64,000 nucleotides of DNA from NCBI GenBank assembly GCA_009667805.1, contig CM019067.1:249461721-249525720 (forward strand), given 5' to 3'. Positions 25,024-37,014 of this stretch are shown here, piece after piece. The position numbers and the translations under genes were made by a program. The DNA is from Leptobrachium leishanense (lineage: Eukaryota; Chordata; Amphibia; Anura; Megophryidae). How positions within the stretch are numbered: position 1 is the stretch's first letter; the number at the start of each line of letters is the position of its first letter. Under the pieces are notes generated by a model, which saw only the letters and a program-made list of their open reading frames with translations, made no database searches and was not told the DNA's origin.

Positions 25024-26767
25024 TTTAGTGCCTGTCAGTGCCATTACTAAACTTCTCTGTAACCAAAAAAATGAAACACCAGTCAGGACCTGACCAAATC
25101 CCAGCAATGCTGCTGAAAATCAGCGCGCCGGCAATTGCAAAACCTGTCGCAACCCTAATCAATGAATCACTGGCGACTGGATACATACCCAAACTCTGGA
25201 AGACTGCGAGAGTGGTACCTATCCATAAAAGTGGAGACAATACTTTGATATCCAACTACCGTCCAATTTCATTGCTTCCTGTAATGTCAAAAATCCTGGA
25301 AAAATGTGTTTACACTCAATTACGCGATTACTATCAGTATTGGAACTATTTTACCCCAGATCAATCCGGCTTTCGTCCAAATCATTCAACTACAACTGCC
25401 CTTTTAAAAGTTTCCAATGATATCCAGGCTGGTATGGAACAAGGAAACCTAACTGGAGCCATCTTCCTTGATTTTGCCAAGGCCTTTGACACAGTAGACC
25501 ATGGCATCTTATTACAAAAACGTAAAAACTCTGGTATTGGTGATCGCACGCTAACCTGGTTTCAATCATATTTGTCTGATCAGTCGTTTCTGACAGCACT
25601 TCCCTTCCCCTCCCAGTCACATGCGGTGTACCCCAAGGCTCAATACTTGGCCCCCTGCTATTCACAATATTCATAAATGATCTGCCCAATGTCTGCAAAG
25701 CCTTAACTGTACACATGTACGCAGACGACACTGTAATCTATACCAGCAAACCAGATCTCCGACAGCTGGAAGCCGTGCTGCAAGAACAATTCACAGGGAT
25801 AGAAAATTGGATCAAAGATAACAAACTTTTTCTAAATGCTGACAAAACTGTTACAATGCTCTTTGGTACAGCACCTAAACTACACAAATTGCAAACACCC
25901 ATCTATGTGTCAGGACAAAATCAAATGGCACGCTGACCACAGTCACTTCTCTCAAATATCTAGGTATGTGGTTAGACCCAAAACTATCCTTTGGCCCCCA
26001 CATCGAAAAACCTTCATCTAAACTCTACCCCAAACTAGGTGCCCTGTACAGAAACAAATCCTGCCTGAGCCCCGCGGTAAGAAAGCAGATTGTACAACAA
26101 ATGCTTATGCTGGCTATTGAATCCGGAGATGTAGTGTATGCAGCCACCCCGCAAACGCACCTCCAGAAACTTACTACATTTTATAACTCATTCTGTCGCT
26201 TTGTGCTACAATGTAACTACATGACCCACCATTGTGACATGTTAAAGAACTAAACTGGCCGTCGCTGGAATCTAGACACACCCTTCATCTTTCTAACCTG
26301 GTGTTTAAGAGCTTTTCTGGGAAGCTACCACCCTACCTGAATAGGCTGCTTCCCTCACCAGTTCCCTCATCCTATAACCTCTGATCCAGGACCTGCACCT
26401 TACTTGCAGTACCACAATACAAAAAGAAAGTGGCTCGATCCTCATTTTCCTACAGAGCACCGCAATTATGGAATAACCTCCCAGACACCATCAAATCTTC
26501 CCCCAGTCTAAAGTCCCTTAAGAGCTCCCTATTAACATACCTCAATACGAAATGCACCTGTAAACCATGTAATATAGTGACTATATTTCCTAAGTATTTA
26601 TTTTCTGTTAATCTGTATATTTGGTTTGTGTTAATATCTTGCATTTTACTACTTTGTATTTCTGTAAACATGTTCTTGAACCCAGGACATACTTGAAAAC
26701 GAGAGAAATCTCAATGTATCCTTCCTGGTAAAATCCTTTATAAATAAATAAAATAAAATAAATAAAT
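25024..26767 (+). pseudogene. L2/CR1-group LINE, 5' truncated reverse transcriptase and 3' tail
   Basis: Reverse transcriptase sequence in at least four frames. In the first (25038-25676): GPDQIPAMLLK, NYRPISLLPVMSKILEK, GFRPNHSTTTALL and the motif A aspartate in DFAKAFDTVDH. After a shift near 25615, MYADDTVIY holds the catalytic Asp pair at 25715, with WIKDNKLFLNADKT after it. A further shift near 25925 leads to LGMWLDPKLSFGPHI and an internal stop near 26253. The C-terminal segment is SYRAPQLWNNLPDTI. The endonuclease domain is missing by 5' truncation. The 3' UTR carries CCCAGGACATACTTGAAAAC and ends in an AAATAA-type simple repeat at about 26735-26767, typical for the group. The same tail ends the V-SINEs here. 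Confidence 0.9.
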
Positions 26768-27009
26768 AGTGTCACAGAAATGTTTTGTTTGGCTTGGTTA
26801 GAGATAAAAGGATGAGATTTTTGAGAACTTGTGTTTTAGCATACTGTGATTTCTGTTTGGTTTAAAGCCCTAGCAAGCACTTTTTGTTGAAAAGAAAAAA
26901 TAGCATAATATTTATTTGAAACACGGGATATACAGTATACTTAACAAAGTAAACGTAAGATATAATAGCAGTTTTGCATATTCAATGTTATTGTGAAATA
27001 GATAATATA

Positions 27010-27720
27010 CAGGGTGTCCATAAAGTCTCTTTACAATTTCAAAAATGTAAAGGCAAATGAAAAGACAGATAAGTGAAAATTGTTTACAAAATGATACTTA
27101 TATATTTAAGTTTTTTTTTGCCTCATTTAATACACCTCTGTATGAGCACCTTTAGTTTCACGAAGCACATCAAGACGGTACTCGATTTCTTGTCATGTTC
27201 GCTCATCAATGGTGGCAATGGAATCAATGAATCTCTGCTTTAGATTAGTGATGTCTCGTACCTTTTGTTCGATACACGATATCTTTAACATAACCCCATG
27301 GAAAGAAGTCGAGGGGAGTGATAACCGGTGAACGAGGTGGCCAGGGAATTGGGCCACCCCTTCCAATCCACCAGTCTGGAAATGTTTCATTTAGGAACCC
27401 ACGAACATGCAGTCCCCAATGTGGTGGTGCACCATCTTGCTGGAAAATGATGGTTGGTTGAAAGTCATGTAGTTGTGTTGCCAAATATTCAGTCAAAAGG
27501 TAAAGGTAAACATTTGCAGTAATTGATGTCTCGCCAAAGAAAACAAAGAAAAATGGACCAATGATTCAATTGCACATGATCCCAAACCACATATTCATCT
27601 ACAGCAGACGATATCCCCTTCATATCCCCCGTCTTTTTCTGGTTGTTTTTTGTGGTTCCCTTTTCAGGAATAATGAGTCTATGCACAAGATGGCGTGGTT
27701 AATTTGATACTTTGATGTAT
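27010..27720 (-). pseudogene. IS630/Tc1/mariner-type transposase remnant
   Basis: The plus-strand left end CAGGGTGTCCATAAAGTCTC is a terminal repeat. On the minus strand a frame (27245-27496) reads FQQDGAPPHWGLHVRGFLNE, where the Asp of QQDGAPPH is the second catalytic residue, then WPPRSPVITPLDFFPWGYVK. The family I know has SPDLTPLDFFLWG, so SPV is a change next to the third acidic site. A second frame upstream (27489-27686) continues WDHVQ and SIFLCFLWRDINY, the stretch before it, after a frameshift. The N-terminal half and the other terminus are missing. Known mainly from invertebrates; in this lineage only a relic is seen. Confidence 0.75.
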
Positions 27721-27916
27721 ATTTGGTGTGGTACCATCAATTGGTGTTGAGATTTATTTATTTTCCTTATGGTTCCCTCTCCTATATACGGTCATACGGT
27801 GTAATTACTGGATGGCGTGTATATGCCAAGTTCATCTGACACATATGCAATTATAATGACCTTGCAGTAGGGGGATAGCTATTATTGTTGGCCGTTTTTT
27901 TTGTTTGTTTTTTTAA

Positions 27917-28694
27917 CCCCTTCGCTGCTGAGCCATTTCACCGCTGTGTGCTGAGCTCATTTTTACCGCTTTTACTCATCATGTTTAAATGCGTTTAGAA
28001 GCCACGTTTTATTATACGACCCAGACATATTATATATCGTTCTTTCCGGCAGACTCCGCAGATTCATAATATATCATTTTTATATGTATATGTCATGTCC
28101 TGCCTATATATTATAAGAAAAATTTAATAAAGTTTGAATTTTCAATCATTTACAGTGTGTAAAGTGTTTTATTTTCCACATTTTTTCACATGAGCGTTTG
28201 CGGTCATATTTTCTATGGGGTGCACTTGTACAAAAATTAGAAATGGGGACTTGTTAAATTTTTTGGGGGGAATTACGTGATTTTTTGCAAACGAACCCCA
28301 TAGAAAAAAATCATTAGTGCAGCATCATTGTTCACATTATAATTGAAATGTGAACAATATTGCTGCATTAATAAAAACAACACACACAAAAAACACACAC
28401 AAAAAAACATGTTTTTTTATTTTTTTAAATAATTTTTAATTTTGTTTTACTTCGAACATGGTCATGTTTGGTATCATTCGAAAGCCCATGCTCAGGCATC
28501 AGGTATCTCCGCCAGGGCTCCCGCTTGCGGATGATGTGTGGGGCACGTCCTCCGCATATTTTCTTTTTTTTGAGAAAGGCTTTTACCTGGAAGGATACAT
28601 TGAGATTTCTCTTGTTTTCAAGTATGTCCTGGGTGGCGAGTATATAACGGGAGTCAATGAGGGCGTGCCCCACACGTCATCCGCAGTGAAGGGG
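27917..28694. mobile_element. piggyBac-like element with TTAA-type ends
   Basis: Left end after TTAA (27913-27916): CCCCTTCGCTGCTGAGCC. Right end (inverted): CCCCTTCACTGCGGATG, followed by TTAC, one change from TTAA. The interior has an inner inverted repeat, GATGATGTGTGGGGCACG with CGTGCCCCACACGTCATC, which flanks a LINE/SINE tail. Non-autonomous. The same family occurs at 20845 and 62698. Confidence 0.8.
28565..28652 (-). mobile_element. LINE/V-SINE 3' tail inside the piggyBac-like element
   Basis: Contains GGATACATTGAGATTTCTCT and AAGTATGTCCTGGGTGG, the minus-strand form of the 3' tail at 26680-26740. It lies in the loop between the inner inverted repeats, so a short retroposon fragment landed there after the DNA element. 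Confidence 0.8.
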
Positions 28695-28699
28695 TTACA

Positions 28700-29920
28700 C
28701 TATTTCTGCTTTGTATGAATTTCAGCACCATTATATTGGTTACCAATTACAGTTCCCATGATGCTCAGCCACTCATTCAGCTGGCTGAGATTGAACATTT
28801 AGGTAACCATAGCTTCACACCATCTGGACTGTTGAGGATGCTGACATCTGCCTTAGCAAATCACAATTTCACGCCTTAGCTTAAATGATTGTATAATTAC
28901 CTGCCCAGCATGAATAAAAAAACATCAACACGTTTATATGTCAAGTGGTTGAGCTTTGTAACATCCAGAGGGTTAAGGGATAGCTCTAATGTTAGGTTAC
29001 CTTATATTCTCAGAGATGTGACTCTGCTGTGTAGGTATTTTCGTCCGTAAACAGGCCTTGCTTGACAGAGCCGCCGAATGTCTTCAAATTCTCGTGGTTT
29101 GTATGAAAATCTGTGAAAGGGGGGACAAGTTGCTCTGAGCTGTGACAGACGTGTGAATTCCCATCTTTCACACTCTGCTCCTTAGCGATCTATTTACATA
29201 CAGCAGATTTAAGGACTTTTATTTTAAAATAAGACGATGATCATGAATGCAGGGTACAGATTGTGAGACTCCAATCTGCTGCAGAGGAAAAGATTTCAGG
29301 ATTTATGGGCTTTATGCATAATTACTTTCTGTTCCCTGTTTTCGTTCTCTGCTCAGTTGCTTATTAACATTTGGGGTGATCAAAGCTCTGTATATTCTTT
29401 CACTCTCATCGGATGCCATTGTGTTACATATTTCTACAAGTCAAGTAATTTGCCCTGTTGCCCATTTTGTTAATGTCTACCCATTGTATTTTATCTTCTA
29501 GCACAGAACATGAATGATAATGAATTAAAACCCATTAGCATTATGAAGAAAAGAAATAAACAAAAAAAATGTCATCCAAAGGGTTAGCATTAGAGTTTTG
29601 CAAATGGAAAAATTTCAGTTTGCAATTCTCAGTTAATGTGAAAATCGCTTTGGTTCATCCAGGTTTCATTGGACTTTTTTTATTTTCGTTACAATTAAAT
29701 AGTTGTCTGCAAATGAACCAGTGGTCATGGACACAAGTTTGATACTGCACAACTATCAGTCAAGTGGGCGAGGTTCATTGGGAGAGCTACCCAACCCCAT
29801 GCCACATAGTGTCACAAAGACACTCTCTCCCACCCATGCTTAGATGTGAGGGGGAAAAAAACAGAAAAATCAGAACAGTTGGGCTGTTCATCCACTCTCA
29901 ACCTCCATCTCCTAGGCCAG
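28700..29920. other. Low-repeat non-coding stretch
   Basis: No element ends recognised. Complexity is high and repeats are scarce around 29000-29350, which makes it one of the better candidates here for conserved non-coding DNA, but conservation cannot be judged from one sequence. Confidence 0.35.
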
Positions 29921-29927
29921 TGTGGTT

Positions 29928-30094
29928 CCCAACCAAGTACCCCTGACAGGCCAGGTTTTGAGGATCACCTTGTGGAAATGCAGACTGAATCCTGCAATCT
30001 CTGAGCAGCAAATCATATCACCTGTGCCGTGCTTCAGATATCTGGAAAACTTGACCTGTTGGGGGTACTTGAGGAACGCGGTTGGGAGCCACTG
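29928..30094. mobile_element. hAT MITE (CAGTG-TTCCCAACC family), copy 1
   Basis: Ends CAGTGTGGTTCCCAACC and (inverted) CAGTGGCTCCCAACCGCG. Flanked by TCCTAGGC (29920-29927) and CCCTAGGC (30095-30102), a 7/8 duplication. The interior shares GGAAATGCAGACTGAAT and GAGCAGCAAATCAT with 37015-37189. Confidence 0.88.
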
Positions 30095-30102
30095 CCCTAG
30101 GC

Positions 30103-30913
30103 GGTGGGATGGAAGCATTAGACTTTTGCTTCCCTACATGCCCCCTCCCATAGCAGGTGAGCAAGGTGTTTAAAATCAGAGCAAATGGTCTGCTTCATAG
30201 CACATCTTTTTTGACTTCTATGCCCTGGGCTACTGGAAGGGGGCAATGGAAATAGAGGGCAGGCAGGTGAGGGATATTTTAAATTGCCCTTTTAGGGGAC
30301 AATATTCTATATGATGGCCAGACTGTATATTTATCAGACAGTATATTTAAATGTGTCTGATGAAAAGACTCAGAATTCATCCCTATCCAAGGATTTGAAA
30401 ATGGCACTGGATATATCAATCAGTCAAGCCCTGCAATAGCACTATAAGGCATTTGAATGCCCCAATGCAGCCAATAGATGTGCTAGATTAGGATATATCG
30501 CACTAGCACCTGCTAAATATATTTTAACTTTATGCCAGCCATTCGCCTTATTCATATTTTTGAGTATGCTCTGATTTAACCCCTCACCCTCTAGCCAATG
30601 GTAGGGTATGTTAAGAGCAGACAGGAGTCCCACTGTTTCTAATGCTCCTATCCTACAGTCTAATCCCACGGGGCAGCTGCCAAGCTCTCCACCTGCTCTT
30701 ATTTACTCTTTCACCCGCTGGCCATCGGAGAAAAGTCTGGATGGGAGTCCCTCATATGTCTAGGTTGTGCTTGTATCCCTCCAAGTGATATTATCCTTCA
30801 TTATTTTTCATATAAATGCTGTTGTATTGTAAACAAAAATACATATCCCTGTATAACATCAAAACACATATAGATACTTCATAGGCAGCAAAACCTCTTT
30901 ATACACAGACTCA
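30103..30913. other. Non-coding stretch, nothing recognised
   Basis: No element ends, structured repeats or convincing coding frame. Confidence 0.4.
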
Positions 30914-30921
30914 GCTAAGTG

Positions 30922-31190
30922 CACTGGCGTGCGCAGCCCGATGTATTTGGGGGGTGCACCCACGGAACATTTATTATTTGAAAATTTATGTTTAGAAGAT
31001 ATTGCACAAAATGCACATTTGTAATTAGCAATAACAGCCTGTAATCAGAGATACAGTCAGATTTAATGCTATCCATCATAAACCAGATAAGAGGCATCTA
31101 AAATTCAATGTAAGAGATGAAAAAAGACCTCTTCACCCAACATTAAGGTGTGCCTGGGCACACCCAGCGCACCCTGTGCGCTCGTCTATG
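30922..31190. mobile_element. hAT MITE, CACTGGCGTGCGCAGCC ends
   Basis: Left end CACTGGCGTGCGCAG and right end (inverted) CATAGACGAGCGCACAGGG, with an exact 8-bp duplication GCTAAGTG at 30914-30921 and 31191-31198. 269 bases long, AT-rich in the centre, non-coding. Confidence 0.88.
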
Positions 31191-31198
31191 GCTAAGTG

Positions 31199-31975
31199 AA
31201 AATAGAAGAAGCCATGAAAAGTGTTGGAGGAATTCATGCTCAGAAGATATGTTTTACTTGAAGATAATGTAACTGCTTTCACTGTATATAAATAGTGCTT
31301 TTTATGTTGTAACATAGATCTTAAAGTGCACCTGTCGTACTCACCCCCAGCTGTGCACCTCCATTTCCGGTCTCGTGTAGGCCAGCTCTCCTGATTTCAC
31401 CTGACAGATAAACATAGGCCGCTCCTATTGCACCTCAGATTGCTATGCCATGGCTATGACCAAGATGGCCTCCAGAGCCCTGTAGGAAAGGTGCAATTTA
31501 GAAGAAAACTTCACTATTGAAACTTTATGAAAAGGGAAACCTAGTTTTTTTTCCCTTTTTACTTCTAGTCATTTTTAAATTGGCTTACTTATCATTTTAA
31601 TCACGAAGAATCAGCAGGAGTTCAAAGACACAGGAATATCTTACAGTGATAATTGTTTATGCATACATTAGCATTTTAAATATCCTATCACTTGTGAGTA
31701 TGCTGTGTAATGAAAATGCACAAATGCATAACACATTTATTTATAGGCTTCTGAAGGGCAAGGTGAGCATCGATAAACACAGCATTTGCAGCAGTTGAAC
31801 AAAATTAAAAAACACATTTGATGGGTAATACTTTTCTAAAGTACATTTCCCATTTAATCAACTCTATTTTCTTATCTACAGACAGTTTTCATATGGTGTG
31901 GATTATCTGACTACTGAAAAGTGACAAACAGTGCATAGGGGGCATAGGCCCTGGCTATAGTATGACTGGGGTCCA
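31199..31975. other. Non-coding stretch, nothing recognised
   Basis: No element ends or coding region recognised. Confidence 0.4.
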
Positions 31976-33214
31976 TGTTACATAGGTCGAAAAAAAGATG
32001 TGCGTCCATGAAGTTCAGCCTTTCACACATCACCTACTGCTGTTGATCCAAAAGAAGGGAAAACAACAGTCTGAAGCGCTCGCCAAATATGCAACATACT
32101 GGGAAAAAGTTCCTTCTTGACTCCAGAATGGCGTTCAGAATTATCTTGGATCAAGCAGTCACATGTTATATCTTGTAATCCTTAATATTCTGTTTTTGCA
32201 GGAAGTCATCCAGCTGTTGTTTAAAAGTCTGTACAGTCTCTGACCCAACCACCTCAACAGGCAAAGAATTCCACAGCTTTATTGTTCTCACTGTAAAATA
32301 ACACTTCCAATGCTTTACGCTAATGTCAGATGAGAGCATTCTGAGCGCACTGTGCGCCCGTGCACAACGGACGGACGTACTGACGGAAGATACAGCAGAC
32401 ACCACACAATCCGTTTTTCTTGACGGACATAGGAAAAAAAAGAGAACTATGGGAGACAAAATTAATATGAAAAATGATAAAAATTTATACATGATATGAA
32501 AAGCCATTTTGTGCGTCAAGGTGCTGGACGTCGCAAATGTGGTCCGTCTGACATCTCATCACTCACACAGAACGCTACGCGGACGTTGCGCACTCCGCGC
32601 GTCCGTTCTAGCAGTTTGACGTTCTTGCCTAAATTGCATCCGGTGCCACGTGCGTTGTGCGTGCGCAGTTTGGTGCGGACGCACTTTGTGTTTGGGTCTC
32701 TATTGCTCACGATTCTATGCTACGACGGACGTTAAACTGTGCGGCAACATGGACGTGATCACTGCGGTTGTCTAACACGTGCCTTAGGCTGAATTTCCTT
32801 TCGTCCAGTCTAAATGGGTGACCTCGTGTCCTGTGTTTAGTCCTATTAATGAATAGGTTTCCAGACAATGGTTTATAATGGGCCCGTATATATTTATATA
32901 AGGTTATCAGATCCCCTCTAAGGCGCCTTTTCTCTAAACTAAACAGGTTTAAGCTTGTTATCCTTTCCTCATAACGTAAATCTTCCATTTCCCTTAATAA
33001 TTTAGTTGCTTGCCTCTACACATTTTCTAGTGCCAAAATATCTTTTTTTAAGCCAGATGCCCAAAATTGAACGGGATATTCAAGGTGTGGTTTTACCATT
33101 AATTTATAAAGAGGCAAAATTATGTTTTCATCCTGAGAATGAATTCCCCTTTTAATGGATGCCAAAACCTTGCTGGCGTTGGCAGCTGCTGTTTGACATT
33201 GGACAGTGTTACTT
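31976..33214 (-). pseudogene. CR1-like LINE, ORF2 C-terminus and 3' end, minus strand
   Basis: Minus-strand reading gives YEERITSLNLFSLEKRRLRG and DLITLYKYI, then RTRGHPFRLDERKF, the region after the reverse transcriptase that is typical of CR1-type proteins. After an interruption comes CYFTVRTIKLWNSLPVEVV. The 3' end near 31976 reads (minus) TTTTTTTCGACCTATGTAAC, as in CR1-like elements of frogs. A non-LINE, CpG-rich segment of about 430 bases (32345-32770) separates the two parts. Frame is kept on each side. The reverse transcriptase itself is missing. Confidence 0.82.
32345..32770. mobile_element. CpG-rich insertion inside the CR1-like LINE
   Basis: Interrupts the LINE between RLDERKFSLR and CYFTVR. 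Dense in ACGGACG/CGTCCGT words (ACGGACGGACGTACTGACGG, GGTGCGGACGCACTTTG), like the MITE at 18227. Exact ends and target duplication were not resolved. Confidence 0.55.
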
Positions 33215-33430
33215 CAGGGGTTATTAAAAGAGAGCCAAATTGGTTCCGAAAATGCACCGAATGGTGAATTTCCCAGTATGGTGCCATATTGTGGCCATTC
33301 GGCTATTCAAAAGCAGGCAGTTCACCAAATATTGGCAAATTGCCAGTGAAATATGGTGCCTGTTCGATGGCAGTGAATTCCCCCATAGAGAAGTAATGGT
33401 TAATCTATTCAGAGAACACCGAACAGACTC
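33215..33430 (+). mobile_element. Fragment of CAGGGTTATTCAGAGAG Harbinger-like family
   Basis: Opposite-strand match to 10880-11105: AATTGCCAGTGAAATATGGT, TAATGGTTAATCTATTCAGA and GAACACCGAACAG correspond. Truncated at its right. Confidence 0.65.
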
Positions 33431-33639
33431 TGCCCTCTCCAGCATTGCCTCTCTTTTTTTCTAGCCCTAGCTGTTCATGAGGGGGAGAAGTCCAACGGAC
33501 CCTCCCTCCCCTTTTAGGTTCCCCGTGCAGGCACAGGAGAATGCCTGAAAGTGATGTCATCGCGCACAGTGATGATATCATCGTGACGGCTTGGGCCCAT
33601 AAAGCAGTCAGGCTGGCTACAAGGAAGCCAGTCTGACAT

Positions 33640-34340
33640 GGGTATAGGTGTTACCGGAATCCATCTGGTTCACTCAGGAATAGGCCGGGCCAGCATGGAC
33701 AAGGATTGACTGGACACGAGTCTCTTCAGGAAAGGCAAACTTTATTGTGACGTCACCTGCACAGTCCGGATTGAATCGCTAGGACTGAGCCCAGATTACA
33801 TTCAAACATGGGGTTTTATACCCCGAATACATAATTAGGTACATCCCAATTAGCCCACCCCACGGTGACACTATCCCACCCCACGTGGGTCCACACCTCC
33901 CTTAATTGAATACAAAGACATTCCACACATTGGTCATAAATTGGCAGACTTCATGATATTTTGACAATGGAGGATTTACCACTTTCTCTGGATCCTGCTC
34001 ATGCCCACCTCCCTAGGACTTGTTTATTGTATATCCTAGATAAGGCATCGTCTGGTCTTCACATTTCCCTTTGTTCAGACTCTGGCTCTCTGACCTTGAA
34101 GTAACTATTCTCCCATCCTGTCACTTCGTGCCAGCATCGGCCCGGATCCTCGTTAGTTTAATTGCCTTACTGTTAGTTTAACACATTCCAAAGATTCTAT
34201 GCAAGCTACATCCTAATTTCAGCTAATATCTACTTATTTATATTCAAGGGAACCAATGTTCTGAACAAGATGGCCGCCTGGCTCAAGATGGCGGCCATCT
34301 CCTGACCTGAGTCCCTTACATAGGGAGGGAGGGGGGTTAA
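33640..34340. repeat. Unclassified GC-rich repeat, LTR-like in places
   Basis: Contains CAAACTTTATTGTGACGTCA, which may be a minus-strand polyadenylation region, and many CC-rich words. It resembles repeat types of amphibian genomes, but ends were not found. A GCGGCCATCT-type mammal-like YY1 word near 34280 has no clear meaning. Confidence 0.3.
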
Positions 34341-34359
34341 AGGACCATGATGTAAATAG

Positions 34360-34500
34360 TGCATTCGGCGGCTGTCCTGCAAGTTTGCGCGCGGCATCCG
34401 GCGGGTTTGCAGTGGCGTTCGACAAGCCGATTTGCATGCTGAATTCACCGCAGGGTCGGCGAATCAGAGAGCACCGCAATGTTGTGACATTTCAGTGTTA
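34360..34500 (-). mobile_element. Fragment of the 34728 Harbinger-like family
   Basis: GAATTCACCGCAGGGTCGGCGAATC here corresponds in reverse to the left part of 34728 onward (GTTCGCTGACCCTGCGTG). Only a short diverged piece. Confidence 0.5.
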
Positions 34501-34727
34501 ACTGATTAAGCCTGTTAGTTTGGAGTCTAAGATTATTTCCAAATCCTTCTCCTGCTTTGATTTCCCTAACCCAGTACCATTTCGGGTATAAGTTTCCTGT
34601 TAAACTTTTATCAGGGTAAAACCATAATAAACAGTCTCCTATCCTGTTAGGAAAATGCAGCTCAAAGAAATAAGAAATCTAAAAAAAGTCTAGGAAAAGA
34701 CATTCTCATTCTACTTATGTAGACTTA

Positions 34728-36210
34728 CAGGGTTATTCAGAGAGAATTAAAAAGTCCCCGCATGTTCAGTGACCTTTCATTCCCGGCACTTTAGGGCGAT
34801 TTGGCGATTCCTAGTTCGCTGACCCTGCGTGTATTCAGCAAGCATCGCAGGGCCCCAGTAGTGCAGGGAATACTCGCCGCAAACCTGCAGAACACTCGCC
34901 GAACACTCGCAGAAACCGCCGCAAAAACCCCACCAAACACGTTGGAAAAATATGACTAGCCACCGATCACAGCGCAGAGCTGCTGCTGGGAAAAGCCGAC
35001 AGGCATGTGGTAAAAAAGAAAAAAAAGTACGTTTCAAAGTTTCAAAATTGAAACGCTGTTTGAGAAAAAACTAGGCTTGTGCACCGATTTTTTTTTCGGT
35101 TCGATTCGGTTCGATTTGTTCGGATGTTTAAACTTTTCGATTCGGCTCGTTTCGACCGATTTCTGTTTCGATTCGGTTCGGTTCAGATCGTTTTTCGTGT
35201 ACATTTTTTTTTCGGAATATCGACCATTTTTCGTATTTTCGTGTCACTTTGCTAGTTTTTTGTATCAACTTTTCGGAAATTTCGGAAATTTTCGTTTTTT
35301 CGGAACGTCTGTTCTCCTCGTTTCAAAGTGTCTACGATAATTCTGGCGATTCTATCGTGTTTGTTTTATTAAATAAAGATCCTTTTTTTCTTATGAATAA
35401 TTGAATATACATTTCACAACTTTATTTAATCATATTAAAATGGTATGAAAGCCAAGGAACAAAAAAAATGAACAAAACGATTTAAAAAACGCTAAACTGA
35501 CCCGAATGCCACAAGAAACAAGTGATACGCATTTACAAATACAAAATTTACAGAATCAGCGATATAACCGATAATAGTTAAATATACGGTGTCCAGAATT
35601 ACCGAAATGGAACCGAAATCACGAATGGAACCGAAATCATGAATAGAGCGAAAATAAATTTCGATTTGACACATTTCAAGTCCATTCGAAAATTCTGAAA
35701 ATTTTTCGTTTCGGCTAGGAAAACTTTTCGGATCTGCCATTTTCGATCTAAAAATTTTCGGAAAATCGGCCGCATCCGAAAACACGAATCGGGAAATTTC
35801 GTGAAAATTCCGAAATTCCGAAACCCGAAACGCACATCCCTAGAAAAAACTACTGAACGAAAATGTCTGGAATTTACACATAAGATCCTATGAATGATAA
35901 TAAAAATGAAAAAACGATTTAAAAAGAGGAAAAAAAAATTTGACGAAAAAATCCCGAAAAATGCCTAACAGATCCTAAAAAATCTAGAAATTAAGAGACT
36001 TTTTACATCAGAATAAAATAATAAACGGTTTATTAGATATAGAATTAAAACGGGAATATTTTTAACATTGAAGCCTATGGGATTCGTTTGAATAAACCGG
36101 TCGAATGAAACCACCGAACAGCAGAGCACTTCACTGACATTCCTCAGCTGTTCGGTGTTCTCTGAATAGATTAACCATTGCTTCTCTATGGGGGATTTCA
36201 CTGCACTATA
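34728..36210 (+). mobile_element. Harbinger-like element split by a hAT element
   Basis: Starts CAGGGTTATTCAGAGAGAAT after TTA. Its body matches the 10321-11105 copy on both sides of the nested insertion at 35072-35842. The right end (expected CTCTCTGAATAACCCTG) is missing; homology fades near 36205. Non-coding. Confidence 0.75.
35072..35842. mobile_element. TTCG-rich near-palindromic hAT element
   Basis: Ends TAGGCTTGTGCACCGA and (inverted) TAGGGATGTGCGTTTCGGG, and an exact 8-bp duplication GAAAAAAC (35064-35071 and 35843-35850). The uninterrupted target can be seen in the sister element near 10590. Both arms are made almost wholly of TTCGGTTCGATT-like words on one side and CGAAAATTTC-like words on the other. 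Confidence 0.92.
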
Positions 36211-37006
36211 ACAGCCACCGTACGTGCAGGCAGTTCAGCAGAATTCGCAAGACACATCCATAGCTGTTGCGGAAATACCAATTCCATGGTCAATAAGTGG
36301 AAATATTGGGAATATATGTAAAATTATGCACTTTCAATTGTATATTAGACTACATTTTTGGCAATGAGGGGAGAAAAATGTATATATTTTTCAGTATTTC
36401 TAAATTTCATCTGGAAAAAGCAGAACATTGGAACCTTTTAATCCATAAGGTTCATATAAAACTACTGACATTTGCAAGGATCATTCTGAATTACTTTGCC
36501 ATGTCTTAAACTTGGTTTATTAAAATAGATGAAACAGCACTGGCCTTCAAAAATAAGGAAAAGTAATATATTCACTGCAAATTATAGCCTATAGGAATCT
36601 GTGGCATTCCAAGTTAAGAAAGGTTACAAGGCTCTCTGGAGGTTTAGAAAGTCTAATCCCTTTAATATTACCTTAAACCCCACATATTATTAAAGAAAGC
36701 AATATAATCCGTAGTTTAAGCATGTATTAAAAAATATTTTTTATTTCATAAACTGGTTTCTGAAAAGTGATGAATTGTAATTACAAAAGCAATTAAATAA
36801 ATTAATTTAAATGATAATAAATATTCACTTAAATATGAAAACAAAATAAAAAACCCACATGCTGACTTTTTTTATGGGATTAGCCATTTCCAAATCAAAA
36901 GAATGGGATGTTGTGGTATTTATTTTTTACATACCTATTCTTGAAAAATTCTATTAAAATATCCTTCAAAAAAATTGTACAATTACCTGTCTGCAATCAC
37001 GTTGTT
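36211..37006. other. AT-rich stretch, nothing recognised
   Basis: High AT and no element ends recognised. Confidence 0.4.
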
Positions 37007-37014
37007 GTCTAAGA

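Noticed and set aside
34268..34300. GATGGCCGCC/GATGGCGGCC words as YY1 or promoter-like sites
   Set aside because: Isolated words within a repeat; no other promoter features or CpG island nearby.
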